Made by a program: the position numbers and the translations under genes. The notes under the pieces were generated by a model. It searched no databases. It was not told the DNA's origin and was given only the letters and a program-made list of their open reading frames with translations. A DNA stretch of 64,000 nt from Streptomyces actinomycinicus (GTDB lineage: Bacteria; Actinomycetota; Actinomycetes; Streptomycetales; Streptomycetaceae): positions 124,001 to 188,000 of the forward strand of contig NZ_JAERRK010000012.1 in the NCBI RefSeq assembly GCF_016741775.1, in the 5' to 3' direction. Of the stretch, positions 37,082-45,160 are shown piece by piece (positions within the stretch are counted from its first letter, which is position 1; each line of letters starts with the position of its first letter).

Positions 37082-37414
37082 TCACGGATGGCGGTGCCGC
37101 GGTGGCCCTCGGTACCGCCGGTAGGGCGGACCGTCGTCCGGCGGCGGGTACGGCGGACCGTCGTCCGGCGGCGGGTACGGCGGGACGTCACGGCCCGGCT
37201 GATAGTGCGGGCCCTGCCGCATGTGCCTGAGGATCAGCGCCATGTCGACGGTGACCACCAGCCACAGCACCCCGCACGCCGCCGCCCAGCCAGGGCGTCC
37301 GGCCAGCGCGAACGCCGCCGTACCGAAGATCGCCCAGACCAGTCCCCACACGCTCAGCCAGAAACGCGCCCGCAGGGCACTGCGCGCGGTCGCCGGTTCA
37401 CTGCCCGTACGCAT
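37082..37414 (-). CDS. DUF6343 family small membrane protein
   Basis: The 110-residue protein begins MRTGSEPATARSALRARFWL and has two hydrophobic segments (LSVWGLVWAIFGTAAFALAG and AAACGVLWLVVTVDMALIL). RHMRQGPHYQPGRDVPPY follows, matching DUF6343 of Streptomyces. The tail repeats PPYPPPDDG two to three times, encoded by direct 27-base repeats at about 37120-37180. The ATG has an AAGGAGGAG site. It is convergent with the TPR gene. Confidence 0.88.
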   Translation of the reverse strand: MRTGSEPATARSALRARFWLSVWGLVWAIFGTAAFALAGRPGWAAACGVLWLVVTVDMALILRHMRQGPHYQPGRDVPPYPPPDDGPPYPPPDDGPPYRRYRGPPRHRHP

Positions 37415-37512
37415 CGGATCACCACTCCTCCTTGCAACGTACTCTTCGATGACGACCCGCAACAACGCTCGCAGGGACGACGTCGACCGACACCGACCGG
37501 GTCGCGGGGCGC

Positions 37513-38463
37513 GTGGCGACGACGTCCGTCGAGGCCGAAGGGGGACCGCCCGTGCTGCCGGACGCCGACGACCTGCCCGAACTGCTCCTCGACCTCACCG
37601 TCCCGCACGAGGACATCAACGCACTCGTCGCACAGGGGCAGAGGGTCACCGCCGACCCGGGCACGCGCAGACTCCTGGCGGACTGCGTCGAGGAGCTGTT
37701 CCGCGAGCCCGAGGACACGGGCCGCATCCCCGACCTCGCCGACCTGTTCGCGGCGGCCCCGGCGGACCTGTCCGACATCTTCCCCGTGTACGTCTTCCTC
37801 GCCGCCCTGCCGCACACCCGGGCGCATCACCGGGCACGCGGCATCCCCGCCGAGATCTCCCGCCGCACCCTCGCCGATCTGGGCCGGCACATCGCGGTGC
37901 ACCGCCGGCGGCACGGCCGGACCGGTGTACAGGCGCGACGCTGGCTCGTCCGCCACTTCCGCGGGGAGCTGTACCAGCTGGGACGGCTGCAGTTCGAGCG
38001 GGCCCGGCTCGAACAGCGCACGGCGCCGCTGCTGCGGGCGGCCGGACTGGACGCGGCACCCGGGACGCCCTGCCTGAACCTGCACATCCCCGACTACCAC
38101 GGCCCGCTGACCCCGACCGCCTCCGACCGCTCCCTGGCGATGGCCCGCGCGTTCTTCCCCCTCCACTTCCCCGAGGAGCGTCCCGTGGCCGTGCTCTGCC
38201 ACTCCTGGCTCCTCGACACGCAGCTGAGGCGCTACCTCCCCGCCGGGTCCAACATCCTCCGCTTCCAGGAACGGTTCCGCATCGCCCGCGACGGCGCCGA
38301 GCCGGCCGACACCGAACCGGTCCAGTTCGTCTTCGGCGATCCGGACCTGCCCGTCGCGCAGCTGCCCCGGCGTACGACGGTGGAGCGGGCGATCGGCGAC
38401 CATCTGCGTGCGGGCGGCCACTGGTACGTCGGGCACGGATGGTTCCCGTTCTCGGCTGAATAG
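37513..38463 (+). CDS. GNAT-like acyltransferase domain protein
   Basis: This 316-residue protein resembles the Streptomyces proteins with paired N- and C-terminal acyltransferase-like domains (DUF5596 type). Features are ALPHTRAHHRARGIPAEIS, LGRLQFERARLEQRTAP, LNLHIPDYHGPLTPTASDRS, VAVLCHSWLLDTQLRRYLPA and a final GGHWYVGHGWFPF. The HSWLLD and LHIP segments are characteristic of this group; the substrate is unknown. The GTG start is preceded only by a weak GGGGC. The gene is divergent from DUF6343 and followed by a methyltransferase gene. Confidence 0.78.
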   Translation: MATTSVEAEGGPPVLPDADDLPELLLDLTVPHEDINALVAQGQRVTADPGTRRLLADCVEELFREPEDTGRIPDLADLFAAAPADLSDIFPVYVFLAALPHTRAHHRARGIPAEISRRTLADLGRHIAVHRRRHGRTGVQARRWLVRHFRGELYQLGRLQFERARLEQRTAPLLRAAGLDAAPGTPCLNLHIPDYHGPLTPTASDRSLAMARAFFPLHFPEERPVAVLCHSWLLDTQLRRYLPAGSNILRFQERFRIARDGAEPADTEPVQFVFGDPDLPVAQLPRRTTVERAIGDHLRAGGHWYVGHGWFPFSAE

Positions 38464-38525
38464 CTCGAACGGGTGAACAGCCGGAGGTGGGGAACGGGCT
38501 TGCGGGGAACGGCCGTTGTCCGGTC

Positions 38526-39224
38526 ATGAAGGTCGAAATGCGTGAGGGACACGAGGGCACGGGACCGGGTGCGATCACCCCGGACGGCTGCGCGGTCGAG
38601 CTGTACGCGCGACTGCCGGTGGGCGAGGAGCCCGACATCATCGCCGCGGCGGTGCCGGCCGGGGCACACATCCTGGAGCTGGGCAGTGGGGCGGGCCGGA
38701 TGACCCACCCGCTGCTGGAGCGCGGCTTCACGGTCACGGCCGTGGACGAGTCCGCTGACATGCTGGCCGGGGTCCGCGGGGCGCGCACGATATGCAGCGC
38801 CATCGAGGACCTCGACCTGGGCGAGAGGTTCGACGTGGTGATGCTCGCGTCGTTCCTGGTGCACGTCGCCGACGAGGAGGTACGCAGAGGCATGCTGCGC
38901 ACCTGCGCCCGGCACATGGCGGAGGGCGGTTGTGTACTCGTCCAGCGGGAGGGCGAGAACTACCACACCGACGTGCCGAGGGAACGGACGGACCCGAGCG
39001 GCTTCACCGTTCGCATCGCCTCGGCGGTGCCGGCCGGAGAGGGCGTGAACTCGGTCCGCGCGGAGTACGTCTTCCCCGACGCGACCTGGACCCAGACGTT
39101 CCTGGCACGGCCCCTGACGAAGGCCCAGTTCGAATCGGCACTGGCCGAGGCGGGACTGGAGGTGGACCGCTGTCTGACCGAGGACGGGACGTGGGTGAGG
39201 GTATTGCCTGCGGCACGGCGATGA
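38526..39224 (+). CDS. SAM-dependent methyltransferase
   Basis: The 232-residue protein has a SAM site (HILELGSGAGRMTHPLLERG), the second-strand acidic residue (VTAVDESADML), a CSAIEDLDLGERFDVVML segment and VLVQREGENYHTD later. It is a small class I methyltransferase of unknown substrate. The ATG at 38526 is used; a GTG 39 bases upstream is possible but has no spaced ribosome site. It is probably co-transcribed with the acyltransferase-like gene before it (gap about 60 bases). Confidence 0.84.
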   Translation: MKVEMREGHEGTGPGAITPDGCAVELYARLPVGEEPDIIAAAVPAGAHILELGSGAGRMTHPLLERGFTVTAVDESADMLAGVRGARTICSAIEDLDLGERFDVVMLASFLVHVADEEVRRGMLRTCARHMAEGGCVLVQREGENYHTDVPRERTDPSGFTVRIASAVPAGEGVNSVRAEYVFPDATWTQTFLARPLTKAQFESALAEAGLEVDRCLTEDGTWVRVLPAARR

Positions 39225-39335
39225 ATTCTCCGGGCCGATCCGGCCCGCCTCGCTGACCGCGACCCCGGCGAAGCGGCCTCAGCGGTCTCCGTCGGCTCCT
39301 CGCCAGCCAGTCGCTTCGGGCCCGGGACCGCCGCA

Positions 39336-39363
39336 TTGGGCCGTTCGAATCGGGGCATACGGT
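39336..39363 (+). promoter_or_regulatory. Promoter of the uracil-DNA glycosylase gene (TTGGGC-16-TACGGT)
   Basis: TTGGGC at 39336-39341 and TACGGT at 39358-39363 lie so that transcription would start at the ATG (six bases after the -10). This is a third type of leaderless start in the window; it lacks the TTGTCAGTG box of the other repair genes. Confidence 0.5.
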
Positions 39364-39369
39364 GGCGGT

Positions 39370-40086
39370 ATGGACGACAGCGGTGGCCGCGCGGACGGCA
39401 GCAGCGCCCTGGCCCGGCTCGATCGACGCGTCGCCGGGTGCCGGGCCTGTCCCCGGCTGGTCGAGTGGCGTGAGGAGGTGGCCCGCACCAAGCGGGCCGC
39501 GTTCGCCGACTGGACGTACTGGGGGCGGCCGGTGCCCGGATTCGGTCCGCCCGACGCCCGGCTGGTGATCATCGGGCTGGCCCCGGCCGCGCACGGTGGC
39601 AACCGCACCGGGCGGATGTTCACCGGGGACCGTTCAGGAGACGTGCTGTACCAGGCGCTGTACGACGTGGGGCTCGCCTCGCAGCCCACCTCGGTCAGCG
39701 CCGACGACGGGCTGGAGCTGTACGGCGTGCGTGTCACCGCGCCCGTGCACTGCGCCCCGCCCGCCAACAAGCCGACGCCGGGCGAGCGTGACACCTGCCG
39801 GCCCTGGCTGGTGCAGGAGCTGACCCTGCTCCGCCCGACGATGAGGGCCGCGGTGGTTCTCGGTGCCTTCGGCTGGCAGGCGGCGTTGCCCGCGTTCGCC
39901 GAGGCGGGCTGGACCGTGCCCCGTCCACGCCCGGCCTTCGCCCACGGCGCCCGGGTCGCGCTCGACGGCCTGGACGTCTTCGGCTGTTTCCACGTCAGTC
40001 AGCGCAACACCTTCACCGGCAGGCTCACCGCCGAGATGCTGCGCGAGGTGCTGGCAACGGCGGCCCATGCGGCAGGGCTGCCGTAG
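39370..40086 (+). CDS. Family 5 uracil-DNA glycosylase (UdgB)
   Basis: The 238-residue protein has the family 5 active-site block GLAPAAHGGNRTGRMFTGD, a late motif HVSQRNTFTG and four cysteines (CRACPRL and CAPP...DTC) that bind a 4Fe-4S cluster in related enzymes. UdgB removes uracil and other deaminated bases, including hypoxanthine, which matters in a GC-rich genome where cytosine deamination is frequent. In family 5 the catalytic Asp/Asn of other UDGs is replaced, as here (GLAPAA). The start is set by the -10 element six bases upstream. Confidence 0.92.
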   Translation: MDDSGGRADGSSALARLDRRVAGCRACPRLVEWREEVARTKRAAFADWTYWGRPVPGFGPPDARLVIIGLAPAAHGGNRTGRMFTGDRSGDVLYQALYDVGLASQPTSVSADDGLELYGVRVTAPVHCAPPANKPTPGERDTCRPWLVQELTLLRPTMRAAVVLGAFGWQAALPAFAEAGWTVPRPRPAFAHGARVALDGLDVFGCFHVSQRNTFTGRLTAEMLREVLATAAHAAGLP

Positions 40087-40163
40087 ACCACGGCGAGCCC
40101 CCTGCAGACCGAAGCGGGCGGATCGCCGTCAGATGTCACGTTGTAAGGAAGACGGCGCGTAGT

Positions 40164-40200
40164 ACCTTCATAAGCAAGGTCCAAGTATTGCGTTCATAAA
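40164..40200. promoter_or_regulatory. Inverted repeat ACCTT-N7-AAGGT and repeated TTCATAA in an AT-rich gap
   Basis: ACCTTCATAAGCAAGGT is at 40164-40180. TTCATAA occurs at 40167 and again at 40193, 26 bases apart. The stretch is unusually AT-rich for this genome and lies 145-180 bases upstream of the FUSC gene, so it may be its promoter/operator region. Confidence 0.4.
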
Positions 40201-40343
40201 GAAACCAGCCGTCCGGCCATCTTTCACACAGGCGAAACCTGATCGCAGCGCCCGGACGGGGAACGCGTCCTACCGTGGATCAACGGCCCGGCCGGCGTCG
40301 TCCGATGGCCCACCCCTCCCGCCCTCGTACGAACAGGAGCCCC

Positions 40344-42182
40344 GTGTCCCGGCCCGCCGTACCCGCCTGGCTCGCCCATGCCTTCCGCGCCCAGCGCGGC
40401 CCCGTCCCCTGGAGCGCGATGACCCGGGGAGCGCTCACCGCCGGGCCGCTGCTGCTCGCCGGGATGCTCGCCGGACGGACGGCCGCCGGGGTGCTCGCCG
40501 CCATCGCCGCGATGCTCGGCGGCATCAACGACCGGCCCGGCAGCCGGCGGGCCTCCGTGCCGCGGCTCGGCGTGCCCGCAATGGCCGGGGCCCTCGGCCT
40601 GCTCGTGGGCACATACGCCGGGCAGGGGCTGGCCGCCGTGCCGCTGACCCTGGCCCTCACCGGGCTCGGCCTGGTCGCCGGTGGCCTCAGCGCCGTCGGA
40701 CCCGTCGCCTCCGCCGCGGGAACGCAACTGCTCGTCGCCGCCGCCGTCGGCGCGGGGATGCCGGCGGCCGAGAGCGGCTGGCAGCGTGCCCTGGCCTTTC
40801 TCGCCGGGGCTGGCTGGTTGCTGGTGCTGCGGCTCGCGCTGCCCACCCCCGGTTCGCTCGTCGGGGACTTCCGCTTCGACGGGGAGCGGCAAGCGGTCGC
40901 CGACGTGTACGACGCCGTCGCCGCGCTGCTCGACGCCGTGGGCGGAGAGCGGGCCACCGCCCGGCGGGTGGCGCTGACCGCCGCACTCGACCACGCCCAG
41001 GACGCCCTGGCCGGGCCCCGGCTGCGCCGCTACGCCGGCTCCGCCGCCGAACGCCGGCTGCACGCAGGGTTCGCCGCGGCGCTGCCCCTCGCCGAGGCCG
41101 CGACCGCCCTGTACTGGGCGGGGGAGCCGGTGCCGGCGCGGGCGGCCGAGGGTCCCCGGCGGCTCGCCGCCGCCGTCCGCGGCAGCACGGGCACCGGCCC
41201 GCTGCCCGCGCCACGCCGGTCCGCGCCCGCCCTGCGCGCTCTGGACGACGCCCTGTTGCACGCTGCCGAGGCACTCGACCGTGCCGAGGGCGCCCACCGC
41301 GGGCTGCTCGGCCGGCGCGGGGGTCTCCGGCAGGCGCTGCGCGCCGCGGTGGGTCCCGGCGGGCGCGAGTACGGGCTGCGCGTCGCCGTGTGCTTCGGCG
41401 CCAGCGCCGCCATCGCCCAGGCGCTGCACCACACGCGCTGGTACGGGCAGCACGCGCACTGGTACTGGCTGCCCGCCACCGCCGTCTTCCTGGTCAAGCC
41501 CGACCTCGGCCCGCTCGCCTCGCGAGTACTGTGCCGGGCGGCCGGAACCGTCCTCGGTGCCCTGGTCTTCGCGGGTCTCGCGGCGCTGCTGCCCCGTCCG
41601 GCCGGGCTGATCGCCCTGGTCGCGGTGTGCGGTGCCCTGGTCCCCGTCGCCACCCGGCACTTCGCGGCGCTGACCGCCGTCGTCACCGTCCTCGTGCTCG
41701 CCCTGGTCATGGCCGGCGGGGAGCCCCAGGCCTCGGTCAGCCGGATCGGTGAGACCCTGCTCGCCTGCGCGCTCGTCCTGGTCGTAGGTCATCTGCCGAT
41801 GCCGGGAAGACGCGGCGGCGGGGTACGGGACCGGCTCACCGTGGCCGGCAGCGCCGCCCACGCCTACCTCCTGCACGTCCTCGGCGAGTCCGGCGACCCC
41901 ACCGAGCGGTGGGCCCTGCGCCGGGAGGCCTACCGCACCCTTGCCGAGGCACGCACCGCCATTGCGGTCACCGCCGCCGAACTACCCGTACTCGCCCGGC
42001 ACTCCGAGGGTACGGACGCGATTGCCGAGGTGCTGGAACGCCTCGTGGACACGACCACGGCCTGCGCCGTCCACCTCGACGACACCGGCCGCCTCACCCC
42101 ACGCCACCTCCACCGGCTCCGGGAGGCGCTGGGAGAACTGGAGCAGCAGGGAATACAGGTACCGCTACCGACGGCCGCGTAA
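40344..42182 (+). CDS. FUSC family (aromatic acid exporter-like) membrane protein
   Basis: The 612-residue protein has two sets of hydrophobic helices (about residues 30-180 and 370-480) separated by a long helical cytoplasmic region. The HTRWYGQHAHWYWLPATAVFL segment and the two-half layout fit the FUSC family (AaeB/YccS-like efflux). Members export aromatic carboxylates or help envelope integrity. The GTG start at 40344 has an AGGAG site at six bases; in-frame ATG/GTG codons upstream lack one. Confidence 0.85.
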   Translation: MSRPAVPAWLAHAFRAQRGPVPWSAMTRGALTAGPLLLAGMLAGRTAAGVLAAIAAMLGGINDRPGSRRASVPRLGVPAMAGALGLLVGTYAGQGLAAVPLTLALTGLGLVAGGLSAVGPVASAAGTQLLVAAAVGAGMPAAESGWQRALAFLAGAGWLLVLRLALPTPGSLVGDFRFDGERQAVADVYDAVAALLDAVGGERATARRVALTAALDHAQDALAGPRLRRYAGSAAERRLHAGFAAALPLAEAATALYWAGEPVPARAAEGPRRLAAAVRGSTGTGPLPAPRRSAPALRALDDALLHAAEALDRAEGAHRGLLGRRGGLRQALRAAVGPGGREYGLRVAVCFGASAAIAQALHHTRWYGQHAHWYWLPATAVFLVKPDLGPLASRVLCRAAGTVLGALVFAGLAALLPRPAGLIALVAVCGALVPVATRHFAALTAVVTVLVLALVMAGGEPQASVSRIGETLLACALVLVVGHLPMPGRRGGGVRDRLTVAGSAAHAYLLHVLGESGDPTERWALRREAYRTLAEARTAIAVTAAELPVLARHSEGTDAIAEVLERLVDTTTACAVHLDDTGRLTPRHLHRLREALGELEQQGIQVPLPTAA

Positions 42183-42268
42183 CCACACCGGATCGTGCCG
42201 CCGGCCGAAACCGAACCGTGCCGCCGGCCGAAGCGGCGACAGGCCCGGGACCGGATGCACGGTTCTGC

Positions 42269-42553
42269 TCACACCACGGTACGACGGCACCGTACCCAGG
42301 TCGCGCTGCCCGGGCTGATCAACTGCCGCACGCACGCCACGAACTCCGCGTTCACATCCACGCCGCCGAGAACGGCGACCAGACCGACACCAGCCTCGCC
42401 CGGCACGGGCTCATGCGTGACCGCGAGCTGCTCGCCCTCGATGTAGCCTCCGCCGTAAGGGAGTTGGAGAACCGATCGCCCGTTCTGGTCGACCGGGGTC
42501 ACGGCCGGCGCATCCAGCCGTACGACATCTGACGCCGCGTAGGCTGGCGCCAT
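42269..42553 (-). CDS. Hypothetical small protein, start overlapping the P450 start
   Basis: I read 94 residues with clean high-GC3 codon use (LDAPAVTPVDQNGRSVLQLP, YIEGEQLAVTHEPV, VDVNAEFVACVRQL). I do not recognise a family. The first ATG shares the CCATGG site with the divergent P450 start, and the P450 -10 element lies inside its first codons. A shorter version from GTG at residue 18 is possible. It is convergent with the FUSC gene. Confidence 0.45.
   Translation of the reverse strand: MAPAYAASDVVRLDAPAVTPVDQNGRSVLQLPYGGGYIEGEQLAVTHEPVPGEAGVGLVAVLGGVDVNAEFVACVRQLISPGSATWVRCRRTVV
42540..42545 (+). promoter_or_regulatory. -10 element TAGGCT of a probably leaderless P450 transcript
   Basis: TAGGCT ends six bases before the P450 ATG with no ribosome site in between, the same layout as pyk and coaE. 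Confidence 0.55.
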
Positions 42554-43718
42554 GGATCCCGCGGACGGCCTGCTCGAGCATCCCTACGACATCTACCGGC
42601 GCCTGCGTGACACCGCGCCCGTGCACCGCATCACCGGGCCCGACGGTACCCCCGCCTGGCTGGTCACCCGGTACGACGACGTCCGTGCCGCCCTCACCGA
42701 CCCGCGGCTCTCGCTCGACAAACGACGCGCCACGGCCGGCACGTACAGGGGCCTCTCCCTGCCGCCCACCCTGGACGCCAATCTCCTCAACATGGACCCG
42801 CCGGACCACACCCGGATCCGGCGCCTGGTCGGCCGGGCCTTCACCCCGCGCCGCATCCAGCAGTTGCGCGACCCGATCCGCCGCACCGCCGACCGGCTCC
42901 TCGACGCCCTCGGTCCGCACGGCACCACCGATCTCGTCGCCTCCTACGCGGCCCCGCTGCCGATCACCGTCATCTGCGACCTCCTCGGCGTCCCGGAAGA
43001 GGACCGGCTGGACTTCCGGCAGTGGACCGACGGCCTGACGGCCCCCGACCCGGCTCGCCCGCACGCCGCCAAGGAGGCGATGGCGGCCATGCTCGGCTTC
43101 CTCACCGGGCTGGTCGAGGCCAAGCGCCGGGCGCCGGGCGACGACCTGCTCTCCGACCTGATCGCCGTACACGACGAGGGTGACCGGCTCAGCGAGGAGG
43201 AGCTGATGTCCCTGGCCTTCCTCATCCTCTTCGCGGGGTACGAGAACACGGTCCAGCTCATCGGCAACTCCGTGCTCGCCCTCCTCCAGCACCCGGAGCA
43301 GCTCGCCGCCCTGCGCGAGGAGCCGGCGCGACTGCCGTCCGCCGTGGAGGAGTTCGCCCGCTACGAAGGGCCCATGCTGCTCGCCATGCGCCGGTTCCCC
43401 GTCGAAGACGTCACGATCGCCGGGGTGACCGTCCCGGCCGGCGAGACGGTGTGGGTGTCCCTGTCCGCCGCCGACCGCGATCCCGCCCGCTTCCCCGACC
43501 CCGACCGCCTCGACATCTCCCGCGACGCCTCGGGTCAGCTCGCCCTGGGCCACGGCATCCACTACTGCCTGGGCGCCCCGCTCGCACGCGTGGAGACGGA
43601 GATCGCCCTGGCCGCCCTGCTCGAACGGTTCCCCGCACTGGCCCTGGCGGAGGGCGAACTGCGGTGGCGTCCGTCGCTGCGGGCGCGGGGGCTGGTGGCG
43701 CTGCCGGTGACGTACTGA
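42552..43718 (+). CDS. Cytochrome P450 (CYP107-like)
   Basis: The 388-residue soluble P450 has the I-helix FAGYENT in place of the classical AGxDT/ET, the ExxR pair in EEFARY, and the heme loop LGHGIHYCLGAPLAR with the axial Cys. AGYENT variants occur in the CYP107 group. Bacterial P450s of this kind hydroxylate small molecules or polyketides using ferredoxin. No ferredoxin gene or biosynthetic cluster is next to it, so the substrate is unknown. Confidence 0.94.
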   Translation: MDPADGLLEHPYDIYRRLRDTAPVHRITGPDGTPAWLVTRYDDVRAALTDPRLSLDKRRATAGTYRGLSLPPTLDANLLNMDPPDHTRIRRLVGRAFTPRRIQQLRDPIRRTADRLLDALGPHGTTDLVASYAAPLPITVICDLLGVPEEDRLDFRQWTDGLTAPDPARPHAAKEAMAAMLGFLTGLVEAKRRAPGDDLLSDLIAVHDEGDRLSEEELMSLAFLILFAGYENTVQLIGNSVLALLQHPEQLAALREEPARLPSAVEEFARYEGPMLLAMRRFPVEDVTIAGVTVPAGETVWVSLSAADRDPARFPDPDRLDISRDASGQLALGHGIHYCLGAPLARVETEIALAALLERFPALALAEGELRWRPSLRARGLVALPVTY

Positions 43719-43827
43719 CGGGCCGTCGGGCTTTCGGGCGGGATCACTGAGGGGCTCGCGGGCCGGCGTACTGACGGGGCGACAGGGCGCAGACGCCGAC
43801 GGCCGGTGCTGCGCCCGGCGCCCGGAA

Positions 43828-43922
43828 CAGTGCTGCATGCGGTGCCGGAACAGTGCTGCGTGCGGCGCCGGGAACAGTGCTGCGTGCGGCGCCGGGAGCA
43901 GTGCTGCGTGCGGCGCCCCGAA
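43828..43922. repeat. 24-bp tandem repeat, four copies, upstream of the DUF899 gene
   Basis: Copies start at 43828 (23 bases), 43851, 43875 and 43899. The unit begins CAGTGCTGCGTGCGGCGCC. It lies between the P450 stop and the DUF899 start in a 305-base gap with no other gene. Confidence 0.95.
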
Positions 43923-44023
43923 AAGTCCCGGAAAAACTGCCGGAAATCTTCTCTCCGTACGGCGATGAGTTCCGTATCTGCCGACAGTCACCACCCCGAA
44001 CCGACCGTCGGACAGGAGGGGCC

Positions 44024-44668
44024 ATGTCGCTTCCGGAGATCGTCTCGCGCGAGCAGTGGCGCGCGGCGCGCGAGGAGTTGCAGCGCAAGGAGGAGGCGGT
44101 CAGACGGGCGCGTGAGGTGCTGGGCGCCGAGCGGCGGCGGCTGCCGATGACCGAGGCCGACCCGGAGTACGTCTTCGAGGGCGGCGACGGCAAGGCCACC
44201 CTCCTCGACCTCTTCGAGGGACGGGCCCAGCTCGTCGTCCACCACTTCATGTTCGCCCCGGAGTGGGAGGCCGGCTGCCCGTGCTGCGCGGCCTTCCTGG
44301 ACCAGGTCGGCCACCTCGCACATCTGCGCGCCCGGAACACCTCGTTCGCGGCCGTCTCCAGGGCGCCGTTCACCCGGATCCTGCCGTTCAAGGCGCGGAT
44401 GGGCTGGGCGGTGCCCTGGTACTCGTCGAGCCACAGCGACTTCAACCGCGACTTCGAGGCCACCGTGGAGTCGGGCGGCGAACCGGTCGAACGCCCCGGC
44501 CTCAGCTGCTTCCTGCGCGACCACGACCGGGTCTTCCACACCTACTCGGTGTACGACGACGCGCTGGACGGACTCGGCACCATCGCCGGTCTGCTTGATC
44601 TGACCGCGCTTGGCCGCAGCCCCGCCGGCAGCGACCGGCTCCGCCTTCACGACGAGTACGATTTCTGA
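44024..44668 (+). CDS. DUF899 (thioredoxin-like) protein
   Basis: The 214-residue protein has the DUF899 pattern: EEAVRRAREVLGAERRRLPM, YVFEGGDGKATLLDLFEGR, then FMFAPEWEAGCPCCAAFLDQ, where a CPCC sits at the thioredoxin active-site position. The late section is FNRDFEA and a DEYDF end. It is a predicted thioredoxin-fold protein of unknown redox role. The ATG has an AGGAGGGG site at three to five bases; in-frame codons upstream read into the tandem repeat and are excluded. Confidence 0.9.
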   Translation: MSLPEIVSREQWRAAREELQRKEEAVRRAREVLGAERRRLPMTEADPEYVFEGGDGKATLLDLFEGRAQLVVHHFMFAPEWEAGCPCCAAFLDQVGHLAHLRARNTSFAAVSRAPFTRILPFKARMGWAVPWYSSSHSDFNRDFEATVESGGEPVERPGLSCFLRDHDRVFHTYSVYDDALDGLGTIAGLLDLTALGRSPAGSDRLRLHDEYDF

Positions 44669-44821
44669 CACGGAGGGTGCCGTTCGTGCCACAAGGTGAA
44701 CGGATCCTCACGGTCCGCGCCGAGCTGGTGTCGACAATGTCTCAGTCCCGTCACCGAGCGAGCCGTTTCCCATCTCCCGAGCGTTAACTCCTACAAGGAC
44801 GACGCTTTCTGGAGGTGCGAG

Positions 44822-44998
44822 ATGGTGAACGGGCGAACGGTGCTCGAACGCTTTCCCGCCGGTGGTCCCCGGGGATCCTGGCCCGCGGAGGAGTTCGCTC
44901 ACGCGCGGCGTCTGGAAGGCCTGCCCGCCGAGGTCGTCATGGATCTCGCCACCGACACGTTCCTGGTGGTCGTGCGTGGGGCCGAAGCCGTGAAGTGA
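44822..44998 (+). CDS. Small hypothetical protein (58 aa)
   Basis: This short protein (MVNGRTVLERFPAGGPRGSW, then EVVMDLATDTFLVVVR) has a good TGGAGG site five to eight bases before its ATG and normal codon use. I do not recognise the family. The stop codon lies inside a small direct-repeat array, GAAGTGACGC three times. It is alone between the DUF899 gene and the convergent ABC exporter. Confidence 0.65.
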   Translation: MVNGRTVLERFPAGGPRGSWPAEEFAHARRLEGLPAEVVMDLATDTFLVVVRGAEAVK

Positions 44999-45085
44999 CG
45001 CGAAGTGACGCGAAGTGAGCGGGCACGTCCTCGCGCCGGGAGTGACGCGCAGTAAACGGGCACGTCCTCGCGCCGGGCATCGCGC
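44986..45085. repeat. Short direct repeats spanning the stop of the 58-aa gene
   Basis: AAGTGACGCG occurs three times in a row, the first copy holding the TGA. Two further copies of a 38-base segment containing CGGGCACGTCCTCGCGCCGG follow. Confidence 0.8.
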
Positions 45086-45160
45086 CGGGGGCGTCCTCGG
45101 GCTGAGGAGCGCGCCCGGGCGCCCTCGCGCCGGGGCGTCCTCGAGTCGGGCGGATGCGGC

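Noticed and set aside
43853..44023. Upstream extension of the DUF899 protein
   Set aside because: The extra residues are a translation of the 24-bp repeat. A strong ribosome site precedes the internal ATG at 44024.
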